Of a stretch of 8,027 bases of DNA, positions 1 to 6,600 are shown piece after piece (the stretch's first letter is position 1; every line of letters begins with the position of its first letter). The stretch lies in the NCBI GenBank assembly GCA_028711905.1, contig JAQTRI010000017.1:1-8027 (forward strand). The letters run 5' to 3'. Position numbers and translations under genes: made by a program. The notes under the pieces are model-generated. The model was not told the DNA's origin. It saw only the letters and a program-made list of their open reading frames with translations, and searched no databases. The DNA is from Candidatus Wallbacteria bacterium. GTDB lineage: Bacteria; Muiribacteriota; JAQTZZ01.

Positions 1-398
1 GCCAGAGTCATGGCCAGCACAAGCTGAACCACAAGTCCCAGCCCGGTTATAATCATGGTATTTGATACGCTTGTTCTGAAGACCCTGTCGGAAAAAAGCT
101 TCATGTAATTGGAAAAAGACCAGCCACTGCCTGATGAAAGCAGAACAGCGAAATCCCTCTCCGCGCCTGCCATTTCTTCAGTCAGTTCCCGCGTTTCTTC
201 CTGCCCGTCTGCTGCTGCCATATCGGTTTTAATCTCGCGGATTCTGGTCTCCAGCAGAGCCTTTCTGCGACCGAAGCGCTCATCGATAAAACTGTCCCTG
301 ACATTGACAAACACCGGCAGAACAGTGAATCCGAGAATATAAATGAAAAGAGGCAGGGTCATGGCGATTTCGAGCGCATAGGTTTTTAAGAATTTCAT
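1..398 (-). CDS. ABC transporter permease, MalF/UgpA-like (sugar-type), N-terminal part; 3' end outside window
   Basis: Reading down from the ATG at 398-396 gives 132 open codons to the left edge, so the gene is 3'-partial. Residues about 8-33 form a hydrophobic first membrane segment containing LPLFIYILGFTVLPVF. Residues 94-98 (SFSNY), an Asn-Thr pair at 113-114 and the hydrophobic stretch that follows match the start of the binding-protein-dependent permease domain of carbohydrate ABC importers, which typically has an F.NY....F then N-T-L pattern. Such proteins pair with a second permease, a solute-binding lipoprotein and an ATPase; none of these is in view, but the operon probably continues to the left. 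A ribosome site AGGA lies at 409-406, seven bases before the ATG, supporting this start. Unusually, residues 35-90 are a long charged, helix-prone segment between the first membrane span and the NY motif. The family assignment is good; the substrate cannot be read. Confidence 0.78.
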   Translation of the reverse strand, partial: MKFLKTYALEIAMTLPLFIYILGFTVLPVFVNVRDSFIDERFGRRKALLETRIREIKTDMAAADGQEETRELTEEMAGAERDFAVLLSSGSGWSFSNYMKLFSDRVFRTSVSNTMIITGLGLVVQLVLAMTL

Positions 399-482
399 TG
401 TGTTTTCCTGAGAGACCGAATCAGTTTTTTCTGTTATCATTAAGGGTACAGAACATCCGGAGATTCGTCAAAAATTTCTTTT
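399..482 (-). promoter_or_regulatory. Gap between abiEii and permease gene with a possible promoter
   Basis: These 84 bases separate the abiEii stop from the permease start, both on the minus strand. A TTGACG box (471-466, 5 of 6 to the sigma-70 -35 consensus) is followed after exactly 17 bases by TACCCT (448-443), which keeps only the three most important -10 positions (T, A and the final T). This would give a leader of about 40 bases ending in the AGGA ribosome site at 409-406. The weak -10 box makes it tentative. No clear terminator hairpin for abiEii is seen here. Confidence 0.3.
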
Positions 483-1346
483 TCAGTCAGTTATTTTCAA
501 TCTTTCGGAAACATCAAGAAAAAATTCCCGGCTCCACAGTTTCAGGCTTTCAGGGTCTTTCACGAACGGCTCGACCTCAGAAGCAGCCTTTTTGAAGTCA
601 ACCTCCCTGATCCTGGCTGCGAGCAATTTTCTGAATTCTTTTTCACCCAGTTCTTTTTTTCCCTTCCAATGTCCGCTCTGTCGCATCCTCCGCTCCAGAT
701 GCTTGAGGTTAAGAACCGGATGATTCGCAGCATACCACACAAGATCATACCAGTCCCTGCCCTTTACCCTGTTCTTCCACTTCCGCCACAAAACAGCATG
801 CATTTTGCCTGCAAACAGATCAGGCAGGGAATACATGCGAACTGCGAATGGCACAGGCTTCAGGAGATAGCGGGTTTCAGTTGAGAATCCTGAAGGAGGG
901 TCAGTATCCACCTCCAGTTTTAGCCTGACAATGCTTCCGGAATGAATGCTGTCAGCGATATTTTCATCCGTGCTGATATTAAGGAGCAGTTCCCTTGTCC
1001 CTGCCTTGAGAAAGGCTGACTGAACAGGCAGGTTCTTTTCCTTTGCTGAAATCTCAACATTAAAGCCGAATGATTCCATCTCCTGTTTCAGGAAACCAAG
1101 ATATGAAGTAACATCAAATCCTGTATCCGGTTCCAGCAGTGAAAAATCAAGATCCTCAGAAAAACGGTCCAGCCCGTGCAGGATTCTTAATGAGGTTCCT
1201 CCATAGAATGCAGCCCGTTCAAAAAACCTGGCCCGCCACAGACCCAGCAGGGCAATCTCCTGCATGATCTCCCTGGCAGCCCTGAGGTACTGGTCGACAG
1301 AATCGCATTGATATACGGAAAGCATCTGTCTGACCGCTTCATGCAT
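483..1346 (-). CDS. abiEii: AbiEii/AbiGii-family nucleotidyltransferase toxin (type IV toxin-antitoxin)
   Basis: A 287-residue protein of the AbiEii/AbiGii toxin family (DNA polymerase beta-like nucleotidyltransferases). Using the start at 1346, motif I is GGTSLR at residues 49-54 and motif II is RFSEDLDF at 61-68, with D65 and D67 the expected metal-binding aspartates. RLKLEVD at 140-146 sits where a further acidic strand is expected. The family's C-terminal K...RDxxD signature is present as K180 and KGRDWYDL (194-201). All key residues look intact. Characterised members bind GTP or transfer nucleotides to RNA targets such as tRNA ends, are bacteriostatic, and act in phage abortive infection; the target here is unknown. 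The frame is open upstream to 1439, but that part lies inside the antitoxin gene. The ATG at 1346 overlaps the antitoxin end by eight bases, the usual translationally coupled layout, with a G-rich stretch (1354-1359) just upstream as a possible ribosome site. Confidence 0.9.
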   Translation of the reverse strand: MHEAVRQMLSVYQCDSVDQYLRAAREIMQEIALLGLWRARFFERAAFYGGTSLRILHGLDRFSEDLDFSLLEPDTGFDVTSYLGFLKQEMESFGFNVEISAKEKNLPVQSAFLKAGTRELLLNISTDENIADSIHSGSIVRLKLEVDTDPPSGFSTETRYLLKPVPFAVRMYSLPDLFAGKMHAVLWRKWKNRVKGRDWYDLVWYAANHPVLNLKHLERRMRQSGHWKGKKELGEKEFRKLLAARIREVDFKKAASEVEPFVKDPESLKLWSREFFLDVSERLKITD

Positions 1347-1986
1347 TTCCCATCCCCCCGATCCTGGTGTGCAACCTGAGAAGCAAGTCCAGCCGCTCCG
1401 AACATGCGCAGCGCGCGGTTTCAGAAATCTCCTCAGCACTTAAAGCGGCGAAACGATCAGGGTCGATCCTCATGTCATCGAACAGCCACCGTTCCATAGC
1501 TCTGATCGATCTCACGCCATTGCCTGAAGCGAGGACCTGATCACAGAGCGCTTTTTCCATAGTGGCCATCAAGAATCCCGAGCCGTTTCCCGCGCTCACG
1601 ATTCTCATCCCATGGCTGTATATCTTCACCGGCTGCGTCCTGAAAGTAAAAAGCCCGGCCGGGGTCATGAATTTCTTGGTCCTCCCTGTTGTCACCGAAG
1701 TAACTGAGACGGCCAGTTCAGGGATCAACCCATAGAAGCTGAGCGCGTATTCCAGAGAGATGTACGATGGGCCGTAGATCAGGTTGGCCAGCAACTCCCT
1801 GGAATAAGGGGCGCGTCTGTGAAGAGGTCCAAAAACATAAAGTCCCTTCTTTACTCTGATGACATCGCCGCTGCGCAGAAGTTTAGTGATCCTGTCCCGA
1901 GGATGCCTGTAATCCGACAGGGAATCGACTAAAGTCTGGTAGTCAAATACCTCAAAGGGAACTGCTTCGAGCAACCTGCTGATCAT
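1339..1986 (-). CDS. abiEi: AbiEi-type antitoxin / transcriptional autorepressor (type IV toxin-antitoxin)
   Basis: A 215-residue protein upstream of and overlapping abiEii. The N-terminal third (residues about 1-55) reads as a winged helix-turn-helix ending in the family hallmark GDVIRVKKGLYVFGP, seen in AbiEi-like proteins. It is followed by YISLEYALSFYGLIPE, by a VTTGRTKKFMTPAG..TFR strand region and by the MATMEKALCDQ helix, all in the usual AbiEi order. Known AbiEi antitoxins neutralise the toxin without a stable complex and repress their own promoter by binding inverted repeats through the N-terminal domain. Here a 9-bp perfect inverted repeat lies over the -35 box of the gene's promoter, fitting autoregulation. 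The ATG at 1986 is only six bases after a perfect TATAAT, so the mRNA is probably leaderless; no Shine-Dalgarno is visible. Family assignment is strong; autoregulation is inferred. Confidence 0.88.
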   Translation of the reverse strand: MISRLLEAVPFEVFDYQTLVDSLSDYRHPRDRITKLLRSGDVIRVKKGLYVFGPLHRRAPYSRELLANLIYGPSYISLEYALSFYGLIPELAVSVTSVTTGRTKKFMTPAGLFTFRTQPVKIYSHGMRIVSAGNGSGFLMATMEKALCDQVLASGNGVRSIRAMERWLFDDMRIDPDRFAALSAEEISETARCACSERLDLLLRLHTRIGGMGNA

Positions 1987-2021
1987 ACTTCAATTATAGC
2001 TTAATTTAACCAGTATGTCTA
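1987..2021 (-). promoter_or_regulatory. Promoter of the abiE operon, probably leaderless
   Basis: On the minus strand TAGACA (2021-2016, 5 of 6 to the -35 consensus) is followed by a 17-base spacer and a perfect TATAAT (1998-1993). Six bases separate the TATAAT from the abiEi ATG at 1986, so a normal start site falls on or beside the A of the ATG. This is a near-ideal sigma-70 type promoter, and its -35 box lies inside the left arm of the palindrome at 2007-2043. Confidence 0.75.
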
Positions 2022-2043
2022 TAATTAATCAACTTACTGGTTA
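2007..2043. promoter_or_regulatory. Palindromic operator-like site A over the abiE -35 box
   Basis: Perfect 9-bp inverted repeat TAACCAGTA (2007-2015) and TACTGGTTA (2035-2043), separated by 19 bases. Similarity between the arms continues inward in weaker form (half-site pattern CCAGTAWGTYKAT). It covers the abiE -35 hexamer, so a protein bound here would block that promoter. AbiEi is the obvious candidate, given known autoregulation of this family through inverted repeats. A related site with the same 31-base spacing lies at 3473-3503. Confidence 0.6.
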
Positions 2044-2075
2044 TAATAAGAGATCGGTATCAGTGTTTAATGTTT

Positions 2076-2106
2076 AGCACAATAAAGGATTTGCTGTCAT
2101 TGTGCT
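2076..2106. promoter_or_regulatory. Inverted repeat in the divergent control region
   Basis: Perfect 8-bp arms AGCACAAT (2076-2083) and ATTGTGCT (2099-2106) are separated by 15 bases. The sequence is unrelated to the abiE palindrome. It lies about 60 bases upstream of the TATAAT of the plus-strand ATPase gene and about 55 bases upstream of the abiE -35 box, so it could serve either gene as a regulator site. No protein can be assigned to it. Confidence 0.4.
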
Positions 2107-2144
2107 CTGGAAATATTTTTTGTTGATTTACTATATTTATTTAG

Positions 2145-2179
2145 TGGAATTATATTTAATTACAATGTATAATTAGTAT
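2145..2179 (+). promoter_or_regulatory. Probable leaderless promoter of the AAA_14/DUF4143 ATPase gene
   Basis: A perfect TATAAT (2168-2173) lies six bases before the ATG at 2180, the same spacing as at the abiE promoter on the other strand. The best -35 at 17-base spacing is TGGAAT (2145-2150), only 3 of 6 to consensus, in very AT-rich DNA. No Shine-Dalgarno precedes the ATG, so a leaderless transcript is the simplest reading. Confidence 0.5.
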
Positions 2180-2695
2180 ATGGAAAGGATACTGATTTCA
2201 CAGAACCCTCACTGGAGCGGGAAAAAATACTCCAGTCTTTTCATGCGCCACGCCATGGCTCAGCTTGTTGAAAAGCTGGAACTCAAGGAGATCCAGTCAA
2301 TCACAGGGATCAGGAGGAGTGGCAAATCTACGCTTTTCAAGCTCATGATCAATTTTCTGCTGGACAATAACGATCCCAGAAGCATTCTATTTCTCAACCT
2401 AGACGATCCCTGCTTTAGCGATATCTGGGAAAATCCCGCAAAACTTTATGAGGCCTCTGAGCTGGCGGAAAAGATCACAGGCAGCAAACCTGAGTTTCTT
2501 TTTCTGGACGAAGTCCAGAATGTTAATGCCTGGGAAAAGTTTGTAAAAAGCGTATATGAGTCGGGTACTTACAGGAAGATTTTCATAACCGGATCTAACT
2601 CAACCCTGCTTGATGGTGATTACTCAAAACTGCTTTCAGGCAGATATCTGAGCACAAGGGTTTATCCCATGTCCTTCAGAGAAATACTTAACTAG
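2180..2695 (+). CDS. N-terminal ATPase half (AAA_14 domain) of the interrupted gene
   Basis: This is the part that would be made if the amber codon terminates: 171 residues. Walker A is GIRRSGKST at residues 43-51, Walker B is FLFLDEVQN at 106-114, a sensor-like strand FITGSNS ends at S141, and LLSGRY (151-156) holds the likely arginine-finger arginine, followed by YPMSFREIL just before the stop. These motifs define the AAA_14 ATPase core in the family's order. The nucleotide-binding core is thus complete, but the C-terminal DUF4143 region is missing, so the fragment is unlikely to have full function. The start is set by the ATG next to the TATAAT box; the next in-frame ATG (2243) would still keep Walker A. 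Confidence 0.6.
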   Translation: MERILISQNPHWSGKKYSSLFMRHAMAQLVEKLELKEIQSITGIRRSGKSTLFKLMINFLLDNNDPRSILFLNLDDPCFSDIWENPAKLYEASELAEKITGSKPEFLFLDEVQNVNAWEKFVKSVYESGTYRKIFITGSNSTLLDGDYSKLLSGRYLSTRVYPMSFREILN

Positions 2696-2761
2696 AAGGG
2701 AATCACCGGGTATCAGGATTTCATCAGCAGCAAACCGCTGGTTCTGTCTCTTTGCGATGAA

Positions 2762-3472
2762 TTGCTTAACTACGGTTCCTTCCCTGAAGTATACAAAACT
2801 TCGTCAAAGCTTAAAAGAGAACTGCTGAAAAGCTACTATGACACCATTCTATTCAAGGACTGCATTGCAGATGCAGGGATCAGGGAAAGCAGACTACTGC
2901 GGGAGCTTGCCTTTTACTGCGTCTCAAACGCTCCCTGCCTTTTTTCCTACAACGGCCTGGGCAAAGCCATGAACAGCAATGAAAATACGGTTTCAGACTT
3001 TCTGGGTACAATGGAAAAGGCCTTCCTGTTCAGCGAGCTCAAGAAATTCTCGTTTTCCATCACCACTCAGAGCAAAGGCAAGCGTAAGCTATATTGCAGC
3101 GACAATGGGTTTTGTGGTGCACTTTCTTTCAGATTTACTGAAAACAGGGGCAGGCTTTTTGAAAACCTGGTCTTCACAGAACTGGAAAAAAACGGGATGG
3201 GAGAAGTGTTCTTTTTCCACCAAAACCATGAATGCGATTTCATAGTCAAGCAGGGCCGTTCATACACGGCAATACAGGTAACAATTAAGTTAACTCCAGA
3301 AAACAGGGAAAGGGAAATCCGGGGCATTAACGCTGCTATTAAAAAACTGAATGCCAATACTGGTTATATCATAACAATTGATCAAGAAGAAACGATCAGC
3401 AGCCAGGTCAGAGCAGTCCCATTCTACAAGTTCTTTTCAGGCTTCGATGATTACCTGTCAGTCACAAGTTAG
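2762..3472 (+). CDS. C-terminal half (DUF4143) of the interrupted ATPase gene
   Basis: About 236 residues follow the amber codon. They include the helical YYDTILFKDCI segment, a winged-helix-like stretch (NGLGKAMN...NTVSDFLGTMEKAFLFSELKKFS), KLYCSDNGF, the GRLFENLVFTELEKNG helix, and a C-terminal HECDFIV...AIQVT motif. The last resembles the degenerate PD-(D/E)XK-like core of DUF4143 proteins, with Gln where active nucleases have Glu. The end AVPFYKFF matches the usual family terminus. The only early start in frame is a TTG at 2762 with no visible ribosome site, and it would drop about 22 residues of family sequence after the amber codon. Independent translation therefore seems unlikely, and this is better read as the rest of the broken gene. 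Confidence 0.5.
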   Translation: MLNYGSFPEVYKTSSKLKRELLKSYYDTILFKDCIADAGIRESRLLRELAFYCVSNAPCLFSYNGLGKAMNSNENTVSDFLGTMEKAFLFSELKKFSFSITTQSKGKRKLYCSDNGFCGALSFRFTENRGRLFENLVFTELEKNGMGEVFFFHQNHECDFIVKQGRSYTAIQVTIKLTPENREREIRGINAAIKKLNANTGYIITIDQEETISSQVRAVPFYKFFSGFDDYLSVTS

Positions 3473-3506
3473 CCGGTATGCCGATGCAATATCGACATAC
3501 TGGCTG
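3470..3506. promoter_or_regulatory. Palindromic site B / strong hairpin at the end of the ATPase gene
   Basis: Arms 3471-3485 and 3491-3505 are complementary over 15 positions, with two G.T mismatches and a 5-base loop (GCAAT). The stem can extend through a T.G wobble (3470/3506) to a T-A pair (3469/3507). The left arm includes the TAG stop at 3470-3472. As RNA it would be a stable hairpin for the plus-strand transcript, but what follows (about 3507-3523) is only mildly T-rich, so it is not a textbook terminator. Its outer CC...GG spacing and most bases match palindrome A at 2010-2040, so it could equally be a protein-binding site or a dispersed repeat. Confidence 0.55.
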
Positions 3507-3590
3507 AATCAATGTTTATCTTAGCCTATCCTGTTAAAGGCTGTTTGTCACCTTCACATGCGTGGTGATTGTTTCACTCTTCTCCGTGTA

Positions 3591-3610
3591 AGCTATCTCC
3601 CGAGATAGCT
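3591..3610. terminator. Perfect hairpin 29 bases after the giant gene's stop
   Basis: AGCTATCTC (3591-3599) and GAGATAGCT (3602-3610) form a perfect inverted repeat, either a 9-bp stem with a 2-base loop or an 8-bp stem with a 4-base loop. It lies just downstream of the minus-strand gene ending at 3640. On the minus strand it is followed by TACACGGAGA with no T-run, so intrinsic termination is doubtful; mRNA end protection or another structural role is possible. Confidence 0.4.
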
Positions 3611-3634
3611 GGGGAATTTTACTTGCCGTTCCCC
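3611..3634. repeat. Short inverted repeat GGGGAA/TTCCCC directly after the giant gene
   Basis: GGGGAA (3611-3616) and TTCCCC (3629-3634) are separated by 12 bases and directly abut the perfect hairpin at 3591-3610. The pair forms a tandem of two stem-loops in the 3' untranslated region of the minus-strand gene. The arms are short, so it may be chance. Confidence 0.25.
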
Positions 3635-3639
3635 GCCGA

Positions 3640-6600
3640 CTATGGTGTTTCAAGAAGTACACGCATACCACCACCAGAATCAACCGAAGATGGCGACAAC
3701 TTATTTCTTCTGGCTGAACGGCAGTCGCTATATGAATAACATCCGCTTCTAAAAACTTTTTCTGTTCCACTTCCAGGTCCGGTTGGGTCTTGCAAAGGAG
3801 ATGCACTATAGTAACCAGAATCATACCAGTCATTTACCCATTCCCAGACATTTCCACTCATGTCATACAGTCCCCAGGCATTAGGCAGTTTTTCACCGAC
3901 ATTATGTTCAATTCCTCCGCTATTGTTAGTATCCCACAGGTAATTACCATCAACAGGATCACCCCAATAGTGTTCAGTTGAAGTCCCAGCCCTGCATGCA
4001 TATTCCCATTCCGCTTCTGTAGGCAGCCTAAACACACCTTGACCCAGTCCATTCAAATTGGTTATAAATAACTGACAATCATTCCATGAAACACTTTCAA
4101 CAGGATAATTTGGTGCAACTGAATTACTGGGGTTACTTCCCTGAATCTGTAACCATTGGGACTGAGTTACTTCAAATTTCCCGAGCCAGAATCCCTGAGT
4201 GATCTCAACAGTATGTACAGGAGTTTCATCAGGCCAACCAGCTGTGCTTCCCATAATGCTTGTTCCCGCTGGTATCCATGCCATTTCCATGCTCACGCCA
4301 CCACCTAAATCGATAAGTTTCTTATTAGTGATGCGAATTTCTCTCGTACGATTAATAGAACTTTCGGTATAAGAACAAACCAGTTCAGCTGTTCCAGAAT
4401 TTACTGGCGCAGAATAAAGATTTACAGAAACTGTACCAACACCCGCAAGCTTGCTCCATGATCCTGAAACCTCAGCTGTTGACCCGTCACTATAAAATGC
4501 TTTCACGACAATTGTCGAAAGATCAAAATCTTCTCCTGAAGTTACAACTGTTTCATAAGTATCGAGCGAGATACAGGTGAGCAGCGGGCTGGAAAGGCCG
4601 GTGTATGGTGCAAATGCCGGGAACCAGTCGTTTGAAGCATGGTTACTAACATTATGCTGGTTGCTGCCGTCAGCATCCATTATATATGCTTCATAGTTAC
4701 CATCCCTGTCAGTCTGGAAGGCAATCATGGAACCGTCAGGAGAAAAAACCGGGCTCCTGTCATTTGTTCCACTAGTAGTAAGTCGCGTCTGCCCACTGCC
4801 ATCGGCATTCATCATGTATATTTCTTCATTGCCGTCACGGACAGAATAAAAAGTAACCCTGTTTCCATCAGGTGAGAAGCCAGGAGTTGAGTCAAGTGCG
4901 GCATTGTTAGTAATATTCACCGGGTTACTTCCGTCAATATTCATGATGTAAATTTCACTATTTCCATCTCTGTCCGACTTAAATGCAATCTTACTTCCAT
5001 CAGGCGATACAGCAGGGGTCGTATCTTCAGCAGCGTTGTTTGACAGATTCGTCTGCCCACTTCCGTCTGCATTCATGATGTATACTTCAGCATTTCCATC
5101 CCGATATGAATGAAAAATGATCCGCTGACCGTCAGGCAACCATTTTGCCTTATAATCTGCCTGTGCATTGTTCGAAAGATTGGTCTGACCACTGCCATCA
5201 GCATTCATTACATACACCTGGCCGTGTCCATCTCTCTCGGATACGAACAGGATTTTACTTCCATCAGGTGAATACGAAGGATCAATATCGTTCGCCACAT
5301 GTGTTGTAAGCCGAGTCTGATTGCTGCCATCCGAATACATTGTATAAATTTCATGGCTCCCATTCCTGTCAGTATGGAAAACCATCTTGAACAATGATCT
5401 GACAATCAGTTCCCTGGTCATGGTGAACGGGCCTTCGGTGTATGTGCACAGCAGTTCCGCAGTGTCCATGGACAGCGGGGCAGTATAGGTGTTACCTGCG
5501 AACACACCGCCGCCAGAGACCTGGCTCCAGGCGCCTGATACTTCCTGTGTCGTGCCATCGTTTTTCACGGCAGTGACTTCGATGCTTAAAAGGTTCAGCT
5601 CCTGTCCTGGGCCGACGACAGCCTGACTGGCTGAGAGGTAGATTTCAGTAATGAAAGTTTCGGCGGTGTGATCGCAGTACCAGACATCGTTTTCAAAGGT
5701 GTCTCCGGAATCCACACCACCCAGCACCCACATCCGGTTGTCATAGGTCACGCTTAAGTGGCACAGCCTGGCCGAAAATTCTGCGGAAGCCGTGATCTGC
5801 GTCCAGTCCGCTCCATCGATCGAACACCAGACATCGTTCAGGCAGTATCCGTCATTGTCCCCGCCGATCACCCACATTTTGCCGTCATAGACTGTGCTGG
5901 AATGAGCGTTTCTCGTTATAAAGGAAGCGCCGGCAGTGGCTTGCGTCCAGTTGCAGCCGTCAGTCGAGTACCAGACATCGTTCTGGCTCCATGAATCGTC
6001 TCCGGCGATCACCCACATTTTATTGTCGTAAACTAAGCTGGTATGGAACCATCTGCTTGAGAAGCCCGCAGCCGCAGTTGCCTGGATCCAGTTAATCCCA
6101 TCGTATGAATACCAGACATCATTGTGGTAAGTGGCGGGAAACTGTCCGCCGCCGATTACCCACATCCGGTTGTTAAAGGCTACGCATGTGTGGCTGATTC
6201 TGCCCGAAAAAGCCGCTTCAGCAGTCGCTTCGTACCAGTTGCTGCCGTCTTGCGAATACCAGACATCATTCCTGTAACTTCCGTCAAAACCGCCGATCAT
6301 CCACATTCTGCCATCATAAACTAAGCAGGTAACACCCTGCCGGGCGGAGAAAGCTGCCGCAGCTGTAGCTTGAGTCCAGACCGCGCCGTCAGTGGAGTAC
6401 CAGACATCGTTGCTGTAGCCGCCTGAATCACCGGCGATCATCCAGACTTTCCCATCAAATACAAGGCTGTCACCATCGCATCTCGGACTCCATGCTGCGC
6501 CGGCAGTAGCCTGGAACCATTGCGATCCGTAATGCACGACCGAAACCGGGATATTGGCTGTGATCGTATGCCCGGATTCAGTGTAACTGACCTCGATGGT

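Larger units (their letters stand above)
2180..3472 (+). pseudogene. AAA_14/DUF4143-type P-loop ATPase interrupted by one in-frame amber codon
   Basis: One continuous reading frame of 430 codons plus stop would encode a complete two-domain ATPase of the AAA_14 + DUF4143 family, but TAG at 2693-2695 cuts it. The frame continues without any shift, and the sequence between the stop and the next recognisable motif (SLCDELLNYGSFPEVY, from about 2747) is typical of the family, so a single substitution explains the break. Both halves otherwise look intact and conserved, implying a recent mutation, tolerated readthrough or suppression, or a sequencing error. Family members are common in bacteria and archaea, and their cellular role is poorly defined. 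The gene diverges from the abiE operon, converges with the giant gene ending at 3640, and its stop codon lies in palindrome B. A TGG or CAG codon is a one-base ancestor of the TAG; which is right cannot be told here. Confidence 0.75.

Noticed and set aside
109..342. Plus-strand 77-codon frame at the left end
   Set aside because: It is antisense to the ABC permease frame, which has a membrane segment, family motifs and a good ribosome site.
1347..1439. Longer toxin start giving 318 residues
   Set aside because: The added residues lie within the antitoxin coding sequence and lack family similarity; the overlapping ATG at 1346 fits the usual coupled layout.
2010..3503. Reading sites A and B as terminal inverted repeats of a transposable element carrying the ATPase
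   Set aside because: Each site is itself palindromic. The flanking bases show no target duplication, there is no transposase, and site A is embedded in a functional-looking promoter.
3591..3610. Classical intrinsic terminator of the giant gene
   Set aside because: The hairpin is perfect, but no T-run follows it on the minus strand, so I keep it only as a structural element of uncertain role.
3534..3833. A 99-codon minus-strand frame across the end of the giant gene
   Set aside because: It is out of frame with the SUMF1 domain, which is unmistakable in the other frame up to 3640, and it has no family features.
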